NCBI GenBank assembly: GCA_030690175.1
Contig: JAUYHE010000025.1
Coordinates: 1 to 20,589 of the forward strand
Direction of reading: 5' to 3'
Length of the DNA stretch: 20,589 nucleotides
Source of the DNA: a bacterium
GTDB lineage: Bacteria; Patescibacteriota; Microgenomatia; Woykebacterales; RBG-16-39-9b
Shown: positions 8,025 to 15,147 of the stretch, piece after piece
How the letters are laid out: every line of letters begins with the position of its first letter
Numbering within the stretch: the stretch's first letter is position 1
The notes under the pieces: generated by a model
Databases searched by the model: none
The model's input: only the letters and a program-made list of their open reading frames with translations
What the model was told of the DNA's origin: nothing
Made by a program: the position numbers and the translations under genes

Positions 8025-8366
8025 ATGTTGCCAGCAAAATTTCGGTTAAAAATAAACCAGGCTAGGAGCTATTCCTGGACAAATAAGAAGCAGGTGTATA
8101 CTCCTCTTTTTAAACTGGTCTACCGTGTTAATAACAAAGACACTTCGCCAAAAATAGGCTTTATAGTATCGGGTAAGATAGGAAAAGCAACGGAACGAAA
8201 CCGGGTGAGAAGAATGCTTGTAGCGGCTGTTAAGGACAAACTGGAAGGGTTTCCAAATCAAATTGAAGCAATTATTATAGGTAATCAAAAAGTAAAAAAC
8301 GCAAGTTATGAAGAAATTAGTAATTTTCTTGATCAAACTTTATCAAAAATACGTAAGCCTGCTTAA
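8025..8366 (+). CDS. rnpA: Ribonuclease P protein component
   Basis: A 113-aa basic protein that assists the RNase P RNA in 5' processing of pre-tRNAs. The diagnostic RNR motif is in KATERNRVRRML (Arg58-Asn59-Arg60, then Arg62-Arg63), preceded by IGFIVSGKIGKA, the conserved strand before it. Overall identity looks low outside the motif, but length, motif and position after rpmH agree. The last 59 bp overlap the start of yidD in another frame, an unusually long overlap. The RNase P RNA gene is not in this window. Confidence 0.93.
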   Translation: MLPAKFRLKINQARSYSWTNKKQVYTPLFKLVYRVNNKDTSPKIGFIVSGKIGKATERNRVRRMLVAAVKDKLEGFPNQIEAIIIGNQKVKNASYEEISNFLDQTLSKIRKPA

Positions 8367-8532
8367 AGGCCTTATTTGGCCGTTGGGGGTCTGTCGATTT
8401 ACACCGACCTGCTCCACCTACCTTATCAATTCGGTTGAAAAATATGGAGTCTTAAAGGGCGCGCAGTTTGGATTTTCAAGAATTACCCGTTGCAACCCCT
8501 TTTTTCAAGGAGGAGCTGACCCAGTGCCATGA
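8308..8532 (+). CDS. yidD: Membrane protein insertion efficiency factor YidD
   Basis: A 74-aa protein of the YidD family that supports YidC-dependent insertion at the inner membrane. An N-terminal amphipathic helix (LVIFLIKLYQKYVSLL) leads into the signature CRFTPTCSTY (Cys29, Cys35), then VEKYGVLKGAQFGFSRITRCNP (Cys62) and GGADPVP, all typical. It starts inside rnpA (59-bp overlap), and its TGA shares ATGA with the yidC start, so translation is probably coupled to both neighbours. It ends right after the core motif, lacking the longer tail found in many homologues. Confidence 0.95.
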   Translation: MKKLVIFLIKLYQKYVSLLKGLIWPLGVCRFTPTCSTYLINSVEKYGVLKGAQFGFSRITRCNPFFQGGADPVP

Positions 8533-9272
8533 TCGCCCCTTTTGTAAATCTTTTTTTATTCATAAATAAACTACTTTTAAATAACCTCGGCCTGACGATT
8601 ATCGTCATCGGGGTTGTATCACGAGCGATTTTTTACCCGTTCTTTGCCAACAGTATTCGTTATTCAAAAGCAATGCGAGATCTCAAACCGCAGCTGGACG
8701 CCGTAAAAAAGAAACACGCTGGTGACATGCGTAAACAAGCCTCCGAACAGTCACGTTTGTTTAAAGAAGCTGGAGTCAGCCCGGCCGCCAGTTTGATTGG
8801 GTGTTTGAGTATGATCGTTCAAATTGTGGTTTTCATACTTCTCTTTCAAGCGATTACGAGGGTGATTGGCTCCGGAGTCGAAACCCACTTTCTTGTTTGG
8901 GATCTAGCCAAGCCAGACGCGTACAAAATCACTGGGCTACCCCTGGACGTACCAGGCATATTAGTGGTGCTGACGGCGGTCCTATCCTTTATTCAATCAA
9001 AGATGTTAATGGCTCCCCCCACTCAAACGGTTGGGATCAAGGGGAGTAGGAAAGAGCCCGAAAAAGGAAGCATCTCCGACGCGCTCTCGGCCACCCAGAG
9101 CCAAACCGCGTATATAATACCCATCGTAATATTAATTAGTGGGACTCATTTCGCTGCCGGTCTTGCTCTGTATTGGCTTGTCAGTACAATATTCGGTATA
9201 ATCCAGCAGTACTACATCGGTGGAACAGGAGGTTTAGAACCATGGCTAGTAAAACTAAAGATAAAGAAATAA
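8529..9272 (+). CDS. yidC: Membrane protein insertase YidC (YidC/Oxa1 family)
   Basis: A 247-aa polytopic insertase for inner-membrane proteins, short like Gram-positive and Oxa1 members and without the large periplasmic P1 domain of E. coli. Five membrane segments are visible at about 15-40, 88-112, 140-160, 193-210 and 211-230. TM1 holds the groove arginine (VSRAIFYPF, Arg32). A charged cytoplasmic hairpin (MRDLKPQLDAVKKKHAGDM) follows, and TM2 contains AGVSPAASLIGCLSMIVQ. The start uses the ATGA overlap with yidD. The C-terminus is short and basic, and overlaps the khpB start by 31 bp. It has no cleavable lipoprotein signal with a Cys. Family assignment is firm. Confidence 0.94.
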   Translation: MIAPFVNLFLFINKLLLNNLGLTIIVIGVVSRAIFYPFFANSIRYSKAMRDLKPQLDAVKKKHAGDMRKQASEQSRLFKEAGVSPAASLIGCLSMIVQIVVFILLFQAITRVIGSGVETHFLVWDLAKPDAYKITGLPLDVPGILVVLTAVLSFIQSKMLMAPPTQTVGIKGSRKEPEKGSISDALSATQSQTAYIIPIVILISGTHFAAGLALYWLVSTIFGIIQQYYIGGTGGLEPWLVKLKIKK

Positions 9273-9718
9273 TAGATGAAGCTAAAAAACTCACCAAAGA
9301 CCTATTGAAGTTAATTGGTATTGAGGCGAAAGTAGTCGCCGTCGGCGAGGACGATCTGGTGAAGGTAGATATTAACGGCGACGACCTGGGGCTGCTGATT
9401 GGCTACCGAGGCGAGAATTTAGAGAGCTTGCAGCTTGTTTTGGGAGTAATTCTAAATAAAAAACTAAATTTAGACCCCTGGCGGCCAGTGTTGTTAGACG
9501 TAGGGGGTTGGCGTCAACAGAGTGAAGAGTCGTTAAGGAACCTAATTGCAAAGGAAGTCGAGAAGCTTTCTTCTGAGGCAAAAAGTGTTGAAATGCCACC
9601 AATGCCTCCGGCCCAAAGACGCACCGTCCACCTATTAATTACAGACTACGATGGTTTGACAAGCGAATCGGTGGGAGAGGAGCCGAACCGTCGGGTTGTA
9701 ATCAAAAAAGTAGATTAA
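9242..9718 (+). CDS. khpB: KhpB/Jag RNA-binding protein (KH and R3H domains)
   Basis: A 158-aa cytoplasmic RNA-binding protein. Residues about 8-85 are a KH domain with the GxxG loop IGYRGEN (Gly54-Gly57). The C-terminal part is an R3H domain with the Arg-x3-His pair Arg126-His130 (RRTVH) and the family ending SESVGEEPNRRVVI. The Jag_N domain seen in Firmicutes is absent. The start is fixed by AGGAGG at 9227-9232, 9 nt before the ATG at 9242 and inside yidC; a longer frame from 9173 has no support. Jag next to yidC is a classical pairing. In Firmicutes, KhpB affects cell-wall growth and division through RNA binding; that role here is inferred. Confidence 0.93.
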   Translation: MASKTKDKEIIDEAKKLTKDLLKLIGIEAKVVAVGEDDLVKVDINGDDLGLLIGYRGENLESLQLVLGVILNKKLNLDPWRPVLLDVGGWRQQSEESLRNLIAKEVEKLSSEAKSVEMPPMPPAQRRTVHLLITDYDGLTSESVGEEPNRRVVIKKVD

Positions 9719-9721
9719 CTA

Positions 9722-10165
9722 ATGATAAAAAACGACGAGCTGTTTATTTTTTGTGACGGCGGTTCTCGAGGAAATCCCGGTCCGGCAGCAGCAGCGGGTG
9801 TAATTAAAAACGCTGCGGGAAAAACGCGGGTTTTATGCGGTAAATATTTAGGTATAGCTACCAACAATCAGGCCGAATATGCCGCTGTAGAGCTGGCGCT
9901 GCAAAAGATTAAAGAAAACATTAGAGATGTAAATGAAATCCGCTTTTATCTGGACTCAAAACTGGTTGTTAACCAACTTTCGGGATTGTACAAGACAAAA
10001 GACAACCGTTTGAGAGAGGCCGGCCTAAGAATTAGAATGTTAGAAAACGGCTTGGGCAAAATTTACTACCAACATATTAGCCGTGAAAAAAATCAAGAAG
10101 CGGACCAGCTGGTTAACGAGGTTTTGAACACTGGAACTAACATTCAGCGAGTTTTTAATGAATAG
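9722..10165 (+). CDS. rnhA: Ribonuclease HI-family protein
   Basis: A 147-aa RNase H fold enzyme that should cleave the RNA strand of RNA-DNA hybrids (Okazaki primers, R-loops). All four catalytic acids are visible: Asp12 in FCDGGSRGNPGPAA, Glu52 in NNQAEYAA, Asp78 in FYLDSKLVVNQL, and Asp128 in KNQEADQLVN. The short DGGSRGNPGP start and the LSGLYKTKD loop resemble the single-domain archaeal/RnhA-like group rather than E. coli RnhA with its basic protrusion. It lies 3 bp after khpB and 6 bp before the next gene, with no Shine-Dalgarno site, and is evidently translated from the rpmH operon mRNA. Confidence 0.92.
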   Translation: MIKNDELFIFCDGGSRGNPGPAAAAGVIKNAAGKTRVLCGKYLGIATNNQAEYAAVELALQKIKENIRDVNEIRFYLDSKLVVNQLSGLYKTKDNRLREAGLRIRMLENGLGKIYYQHISREKNQEADQLVNEVLNTGTNIQRVFNE

Positions 10166-10171
10166 ATCTAG

Positions 10172-11797
10172 ATGGAATCTGCCACAAAAGAACACAATTT
10201 AAAATTTGGTAGCAGTAAGCAGCCGACGGCGCTCATCGCTGGAGGGGCTGGTTTTTTGGGGTCTTATCTTGCCGAGGCGTTGCTCGGGCAAGGGTTTAAT
10301 GTAATCGCTATTGATAATTTGTCAGTCGGGGAATCAAAGCGAAATATCGAGTCGCTTCTTCAAGCCCCAAACTTTTCCTTCTGGGAAGTAGATGTAAATA
10401 AGACCGATTTTAAACTTTCACCAGCGATTTCTCTGACACATGTATTTCATCTGGCCGCTGTGGAGGAACATCTATTTTCAAGTAACCTATCGCTACAAAC
10501 GCTTTTGGTAAACTCCTTAGGAACTAAAAACCTCCTTGATTTAGCGCTTGAACGTAAAGCGAAATTTATCCTGCTTTCTTCAAGTGAGGTTTATCACGCC
10601 GCCTTGTCACAGGTTTCACTAGACGCCTATTTTGGGAAAGGGTTTAGCAATTCGGCCCAACTTTCCTTCAGCGAAGCCAAGCGTTTTGCCGAAGCACTAA
10701 CCGCGGAATATTTTAAAAAGTACGATTTAAACACGACTATCTTGAGAATTAAAGATCCCTATGGACCAAGGATGAGCCTGACTGGCGGCGACCGACTCGC
10801 TGCGTTGCTGGATCAAGCGCTGCACAAAAATAAAATTGAATTGGAGGGTGACGGTCTAAAGACATTTAACCCCACTTTTGTAACCGACATTGTTTTCGGG
10901 ATTATCAAAGCCGCCTTGCAAAATCATAGGGGAGAAATATTTAATTTAATTAGTCCGGAAAAATATACGGAGCGTACAATTGCCGAGTACTTACAAAAAA
11001 TTCTCGGTGGGATAGAGATAGTTTATAAAAAGGGTTCGGAATTAGAGCTACCTTCCTACCCACTGATACTTGACTCGACGAAAGAAAAACTTGGTTGGAC
11101 GCCGAAAGTATCTCTGGGTTCGGGATTAAGCGAGACAGCTACTTATTTTCGCGGCAAGGAAACTAAACCCAAAGTACCTAACCTTGAACAAAGGGAGGTG
11201 CCACCAGCCGTGGTGAAAGAGGTCACGCGGACCGGGCGGTATTTATTAACTAGAGTAATAGGACTTACCTTGACGCTACTTATTGCTGGAATAATCATTT
11301 TTCCGCCCGCGACTGTGGGCGTGGGTGTTTATCTAGGTACAAATAATCTAAGAGGAGCAATTGAAAAGATCGAAAAAAACGATCCCAAATCTTCTGTCGT
11401 AAAAGCGGAAAGGGCCGAGACCGCTTTTAAAAATAGTCAAGAAGCCTCCCAGAGCTTTTTTTGGCCTTCCCTAGTGCCAGGATTAAAAGAACCGTTGGAA
11501 CAAACAAAAAGCTACCTGTTTCTAGTAGAGAATGTTTCGGGCGCAGTAAAATTTACAGCTCAAGCCCTGGCAGATATCTCCAAAGCCGAGGCCTTGACAA
11601 AACCGGAGGAAATCGCTACTAGCCTTGGTAGTATTCAAGGTAAAATAAATTCTGCCCAAAGAAGTCTAGAAATCGCCTCCTCAGTAAAAATTGATGAAAA
11701 TAAACTCCCCAGCCCTCTGAAGAAAAATTACCAGCAGGTTTTGAAGGAAGAAAAAAGACTGCAAGATTTAATCAACTCGTTGTCAGCTAGCTTGTAG
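10172..11797 (+). CDS. SDR epimerase-like domain fused to a membrane anchor and C-terminal helical domain; catalytic Tyr replaced
   Basis: A 541-aa fusion. Residues about 18-325 are an extended short-chain dehydrogenase (NAD-sugar epimerase/dehydratase type): GGAGFLG (24-30) binds NAD, Asp48 (IAIDNL) is the usual ribose contact, FHLAA (92-96), LLSSSEVY (134-141) and DPYGPR (195-200) follow. The expected YxxxK pair reads F166-S-E-A-K170, so the catalytic Tyr is Phe (codon TTC at 10667-10669). The nearest upstream Tyr (153) lacks the right spacing. A linker (330-355), one strong membrane segment (about 362-388) and a helical region (390-541) follow; the latter resembles the segment before the DUF4012 core in CPR proteins, but that core is missing. 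It is the last gene of the rpmH operon. Its function is unknown, perhaps an NAD- or sugar-sensing membrane scaffold. Confidence 0.8.
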   Translation: MESATKEHNLKFGSSKQPTALIAGGAGFLGSYLAEALLGQGFNVIAIDNLSVGESKRNIESLLQAPNFSFWEVDVNKTDFKLSPAISLTHVFHLAAVEEHLFSSNLSLQTLLVNSLGTKNLLDLALERKAKFILLSSSEVYHAALSQVSLDAYFGKGFSNSAQLSFSEAKRFAEALTAEYFKKYDLNTTILRIKDPYGPRMSLTGGDRLAALLDQALHKNKIELEGDGLKTFNPTFVTDIVFGIIKAALQNHRGEIFNLISPEKYTERTIAEYLQKILGGIEIVYKKGSELELPSYPLILDSTKEKLGWTPKVSLGSGLSETATYFRGKETKPKVPNLEQREVPPAVVKEVTRTGRYLLTRVIGLTLTLLIAGIIIFPPATVGVGVYLGTNNLRGAIEKIEKNDPKSSVVKAERAETAFKNSQEASQSFFWPSLVPGLKEPLEQTKSYLFLVENVSGAVKFTAQALADISKAEALTKPEEIATSLGSIQGKINSAQRSLEIASSVKIDENKLPSPLKKNYQQVLKEEKRLQDLINSLSASL

Positions 11798-11821
11798 AAA
11801 CAGAAAAAACCAGATTCTTTC

Positions 11822-11850
11822 TTGAGCACCAGAAAACCATTTGTTATACT
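11822..11850 (+). promoter_or_regulatory. Promoter for the zinc-ribbon gene, probably leaderless
   Basis: TTGAGC (11822-11827), 17-bp spacer, TATACT (11845-11850), with TG one base before the -10 box (extended -10). The ATG follows the -10 box after 8 nt, so transcription should begin at or within a base or two of the start codon. There is no clear terminator in the 61-bp gap after the preceding gene. Confidence 0.7.
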
Positions 11851-11858
11851 GTAGGTAA

Positions 11859-12215
11859 ATGAAAGCCGATATTTTTGAACAATTTGAAGGGCAGTTTGGT
11901 AAAGAGTGGAGCTGTAGTTGTGGCGGCGAGTTTGAATCGAGCTGGGTTGAGGTAGTATCAAAAACTAAAAGCTCCATTTTGGCCAAATACACCTGCCAAA
12001 TTTGCGGGTCGGAACAAATGTTCGCCGTTTCGGCTGATGGAAATCAAAGCATTACCGAAGCGCCCCTGATACAAATTCCCAAAGGGACAATAGTCAGCAA
12101 CGACGTGCTAGATATTAAAGATGAAATTAGTAAAATATCTCTACAGCAAATAAAAAACCTTTACAAGAAAAAAATTAACCGTTACCAACCAGCTCCAAAG
12201 ACTTCCCGTGAGTGA
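11859..12215 (+). CDS. Small zinc-ribbon-like protein of unknown function
   Basis: A 118-aa protein I do not recognise. The first half has four cysteines arranged as CSC (Cys19, Cys21) and CQIC (Cys46, Cys49), with WSCSCGGEFESSW and KYTCQICGSEQMF around them. This is consistent with a single zinc ribbon, though the first knuckle is C-x-C rather than C-x2-C. A middle strand-rich stretch (70-85) and a basic helical tail (90-112, ISLQQIKNLYKKKINRY) suggest binding to nucleic acid or the ribosome, by inference. It has its own strong extended -10 promoter and a probably leaderless start. It precedes the L25 gene by 58 bp, in which a separate -10 box is seen. Confidence 0.75.
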   Translation: MKADIFEQFEGQFGKEWSCSCGGEFESSWVEVVSKTKSSILAKYTCQICGSEQMFAVSADGNQSITEAPLIQIPKGTIVSNDVLDIKDEISKISLQQIKNLYKKKINRYQPAPKTSRE

Positions 12216-12241
12216 AAAATCAATAAGTTGACTAGAGCGCT

Positions 12242-12247
12242 TATAAT
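12242..12247 (+). promoter_or_regulatory. Possible -10 box before rplY
   Basis: A perfect TATAAT lies 26 nt before the rplY ATG. No -35 is seen at normal spacing; a TTGACT at 12228-12233 is only 8 bp away, too close to work with it. The box would place the start near 12254, giving a leader of about 20 nt. Confidence 0.35.
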
Positions 12248-12273
12248 GGAGTTTGCGATTAGAACTTAAGTAT

Positions 12274-12987
12274 ATGGATAAACTGAAAATTGAAGTTGAA
12301 TCAAGAAAAATACTTGGTAAAAAAGTCAAAAAATTAAGAAGCGAGGGTTTATTACCAGCAAATCTATACGGTAAGGACATCAAATCTAAGGCCCTGCAGA
12401 TATTAGAAAAGGACTTCCGTAGTCTTTTTAAGACCGCCAGAGAAACCGGTGTTGTAGAAGTAAAATTAGGGAGCGAATCTTACCCAGCGCTGATTCACAG
12501 TGTCCAAAAAGACCCCAAGACCGATAAAATTATTCACGTTGATTTTCATAAAGTAAATCTCAAAGAAAAAATTTCTACCCACGTACCAATACGATTGGAG
12601 GGAGAGGCACCGGCAGAAAAAAGCGGAATTGGGTTGACACTTCAGACCTTAAGCGAATTGGAAATAGAGTCCCTGCCAGCTGATATTCCGCACGAGATAA
12701 CCGTGGGTGTTGATAATTTAGTTGAGGTGGGACAAACTATTCATGTGAAAGATCTAAAAATAGATCGGGACAAAGTCGAGGTGAAAAACGATCCCGAAGA
12801 CGTCGTAGTTACGGTCCAGACGGCGGAGATGAAAGAAGTAGTGGTTGAAGAGGCACCGGCCCCAGAGGAAGTCGAAGCAATTGCTGAAAAGGGTGAAGAG
12901 GAATCTGAAGGCGAAGAAAAACCGCCTGAAGAAAAGAAGGAGGAAGTAGAGGAACAGCAGTCAGAGAAACAAGAGTCTACAAAATAA
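12274..12987 (+). CDS. rplY: 50S ribosomal protein L25/general stress protein CTC
   Basis: A 237-aa 5S-rRNA-binding ribosomal protein of the long CTC type. The L25 N-terminal domain (1-95) shows the family pattern: ESRKILGKKVKKLRSEGLLP, then ANLYGKD, ALIHSVQKDP and IHVDFHKV. The CTC/TL5 beta domain (about 96-185) contains VPIRLEGEAP, SLPADIPHEITV and DPEDVVVTV. A very acidic Glu/Lys-rich tail covers 186-237. I chose the ATG at 12274, where homology begins; an in-frame TTG at 12253 would fall at the predicted transcription start. It meets valS tail to tail with 2 bp between stops, leaving no room for a conventional terminator outside coding sequence. Confidence 0.93.
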   Translation: MDKLKIEVESRKILGKKVKKLRSEGLLPANLYGKDIKSKALQILEKDFRSLFKTARETGVVEVKLGSESYPALIHSVQKDPKTDKIIHVDFHKVNLKEKISTHVPIRLEGEAPAEKSGIGLTLQTLSELEIESLPADIPHEITVGVDNLVEVGQTIHVKDLKIDRDKVEVKNDPEDVVVTVQTAEMKEVVVEEAPAPEEVEAIAEKGEEESEGEEKPPEEKKEEVEEQQSEKQESTK

Positions 12988-12989
12988 TT

Positions 12990-15083
12990 CTAATTCCTTT
13001 TTGGCCATCCCGAAACCATTATGGACTGCCCACTTTTGTTAGGAAGACGCTGCCACAAATCTTCGGTGATAAAAGGCATAAAGGGGTGAAGGAGCCGAAG
13101 ATACTCTTCGAACACTTCTTCAAGAATTGGCTGCGAATCCTCTCGGCGAGGTTTTGAATGCTCCACATATTTGTCTGCAAAATCGTGCCAGATGAAGTTG
13201 TAAAGCATTTCTGCGACAATACCGAAGTGATAATTTTCAATCCCGTGAGTCACTAATTTTTTTATTCTTTTTAGCTTCTCCAATATTTCTTCGTCTTCTT
13301 TAGTTTTCTTTGGGTGTGGTTTTATTTTTTCCGGTTTCATATCAATGATAAATCGACCAACGTTCCAGAGCTTATTGGTAAAATTACGCATCCCGCGTAT
13401 TTTACTTTCTCCTAGATTAGTGTCGTTTCCCGGTCCTGTTCCAAAAACCAGGGCCATACGAACAGCATCCGCCCCATATTTTCCAGCTACGTTAAGAGGA
13501 TCAATTACGTTATTTTTACTTTTACTCATTTTTTGTCCTCTCTCATCTCGCACCAAGCCGTGGAGATAAACAGTTTTAAAAGGAACATCGTTAGTTACGT
13601 ACAGACCAAGCATGATCATTCTCGCCACCCAGAAAAAGAGAATATCATAACCAGTTTCCATCACACTGGTTGGGTAAAACTTTTCAAAATCGCTGTCGTC
13701 TTTTTGACCCCAACCAAGAGTGGTAAAAGGCCATTGACCTGAAGAAAACCAGGTGTCCAACGTGTCTGTGTCTTGAAACCACCCGGGACCTTTAGGCGGT
13801 TCTATGCCCACGTACACTTCGTCCTCTTTGTACCAAACTGGGATTTGGTGTCCCCACCAAATCTGTCGACTTATACACCAATCGTGCAAATTCCCCATCC
13901 AGTTATAGTATATTTTTTCAAAGCGCTCGGGAATAATTTTAATCTTTCCGGATTTTACAGCTTTCAGCGCATCTTTTGCTAAGGTTTTACCAGATTTGCC
14001 TGTTTTGTTCATAGCTACAAACCATTGCTTTGAAATCTGAGGTTCGATTATCGTATCGCAACGTTCACAAACTCCAATGTTGTAGCGATGTCGCTCCACC
14101 CTTTCCACCAGACCTTGGCTCTCTAAATCAGCGAGGACCTGTTTTCTGGTAGCGTACTTATCCGCAGAGACATATTTACCAGCCTCTTTGGTCATCTTAT
14201 CGTCCATACCAATAACCTGTATTTTTGGAAGAGAGTGTCTTTCGCCAATTTCATAATCGTTTGGATCATGAGCCGGAGTTATTTTTACGGCTCCGGTGCC
14301 AAATTCTTGATCCACAAAAGAGTCGGCAATAATTGGGATGTCCCTGTTTAACAAGGGCAAGACAGCCGTTTTCCCAACGAGAGCTTTATATCTAGTGTCA
14401 TTAGGATTTACGGCGACGGCGGCATCCCCCAGCATTGTTTCCGGACGGGTAGTGGCAACAACCACAAAATCAGTGGAGTCTTTAAGAGGATATTTAATGT
14501 ACCAGAGACTAGACGTTTTATCGGTGTGGCTCACCTCCAAGTCTGATAAAACGGTGGTACAACGCGGACACCAGTTGATCATTCTGTTTCCCTGATAGAT
14601 TAAACCGTCGTCATACAGTAGTTTGAATGTTTGGTAAACGGCTTTTGAGATCTCAGTATCGAGCGTGAATTTTTCCCTAGACCAATCTAGCGAGAAGCCC
14701 ATTGCCCGCAGCTGAGCATACATCTGTTTTTTATTTTCCTGGGTAAATTGATAGGTTTGCTTGAAAAATTCTTCTCTGCCAAGATGGTGCCGGCTCTGCC
14801 CTTTTTTCTCAAGCTCTCTTTCGTAGACCACCTGAGTCAAAATACCGGCATGATCAGCCCCGGGCAGCCAAAGTGTTGAGTCACCAAGCAGTCGGTGGTA
14901 GCGGATCATAATATCCTCAATCACGTACATTGCGTGACCGATATGGAGTCTTCCATTTGCATTAGGCGGCGGTAGAATTATGGAAAAATATTTACGACCG
15001 CTTTTAGGAGAGAAAAGCCCCCCATTCTCCCAAAAGGAGTACCACTTACTTTCCACGTGTTTATGATCATAAACTTTGTCCAT
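12990..15083 (-). CDS. valS: Valyl-tRNA synthetase
   Basis: A 697-aa class I synthetase that charges tRNA-Val. HIGH motif PPPNANGRLHIGHA is at 38-51 and KMSKS at 518-522. The CP1 editing domain shows TTRPETMLGD (211-220), FGTGAVKITPAHDPND (261-276). Zinc-type knuckles are CPRC (172-175) and CERC (339-342). NWMGNLHDWCISRQIWWGHQIP (394-415) and WFSSGQWPFTTLGW are typical of ValRS. Compared with about 950 aa in E. coli, the anticodon-binding region is shortened and the C-terminal coiled-coil arm is absent. The protein ends shortly after FITEDLWQRL. Its start lies 11 nt after a TATAAT box, so the mRNA leader is only a few nucleotides. Confidence 0.96.
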   Translation of the reverse strand: MDKVYDHKHVESKWYSFWENGGLFSPKSGRKYFSIILPPPNANGRLHIGHAMYVIEDIMIRYHRLLGDSTLWLPGADHAGILTQVVYERELEKKGQSRHHLGREEFFKQTYQFTQENKKQMYAQLRAMGFSLDWSREKFTLDTEISKAVYQTFKLLYDDGLIYQGNRMINWCPRCTTVLSDLEVSHTDKTSSLWYIKYPLKDSTDFVVVATTRPETMLGDAAVAVNPNDTRYKALVGKTAVLPLLNRDIPIIADSFVDQEFGTGAVKITPAHDPNDYEIGERHSLPKIQVIGMDDKMTKEAGKYVSADKYATRKQVLADLESQGLVERVERHRYNIGVCERCDTIIEPQISKQWFVAMNKTGKSGKTLAKDALKAVKSGKIKIIPERFEKIYYNWMGNLHDWCISRQIWWGHQIPVWYKEDEVYVGIEPPKGPGWFQDTDTLDTWFSSGQWPFTTLGWGQKDDSDFEKFYPTSVMETGYDILFFWVARMIMLGLYVTNDVPFKTVYLHGLVRDERGQKMSKSKNNVIDPLNVAGKYGADAVRMALVFGTGPGNDTNLGESKIRGMRNFTNKLWNVGRFIIDMKPEKIKPHPKKTKEDEEILEKLKRIKKLVTHGIENYHFGIVAEMLYNFIWHDFADKYVEHSKPRREDSQPILEEVFEEYLRLLHPFMPFITEDLWQRLPNKSGQSIMVSGWPKRN

Positions 15084-15094
15084 AGTAGAGAAAC

Positions 15095-15123
15095 ATTATA
15101 CAGACGCCTACTAGATGCTGCAA
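15095..15123 (-). promoter_or_regulatory. valS promoter with very short leader
   Basis: Minus-strand TATAAT at 15095-15100 and a weak TTGCAG -35 at 15118-15123, spacer 17 bp. The predicted start (about 15088) is roughly 5 nt before the valS ATG. It overlaps head to head with the promoter of the divergent kinase gene. Confidence 0.55.
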
Positions 15124-15132
15124 ACTTATCTT

Positions 15133-15141
15133 TGGTATTAT
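15133..15141 (+). promoter_or_regulatory. Extended -10 promoter of the kinase gene, probably leaderless
   Basis: TGG-TATTAT (TG at 15133-15134, -10 at 15136-15141) with no clear -35. An ATG follows at 15148, 6 nt after the box, so that ATG is at about +1. This favours the 15148 start over an in-frame ATG at 15115 that lies upstream of the promoter. Confidence 0.5.
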
Positions 15142-15147
15142 ATGTAT

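Noticed and set aside
9173..9241. A 23-residue extension of KhpB
   Set aside because: AGGAGG at 9227-9232 points to the ATG at 9242, and the added residues are just yidC sequence in another frame.
11798..11858. Search for a terminator at the end of the rpmH operon
   Set aside because: No stable hairpin with a T tract is visible; either read-through or factor-dependent termination.
12228..12247. TTGACT and TATAAT read as one rplY promoter
   Set aside because: Only 8 bp separate them; sigma-70-type promoters need about 16-19. Only the -10 box is kept, with low confidence.
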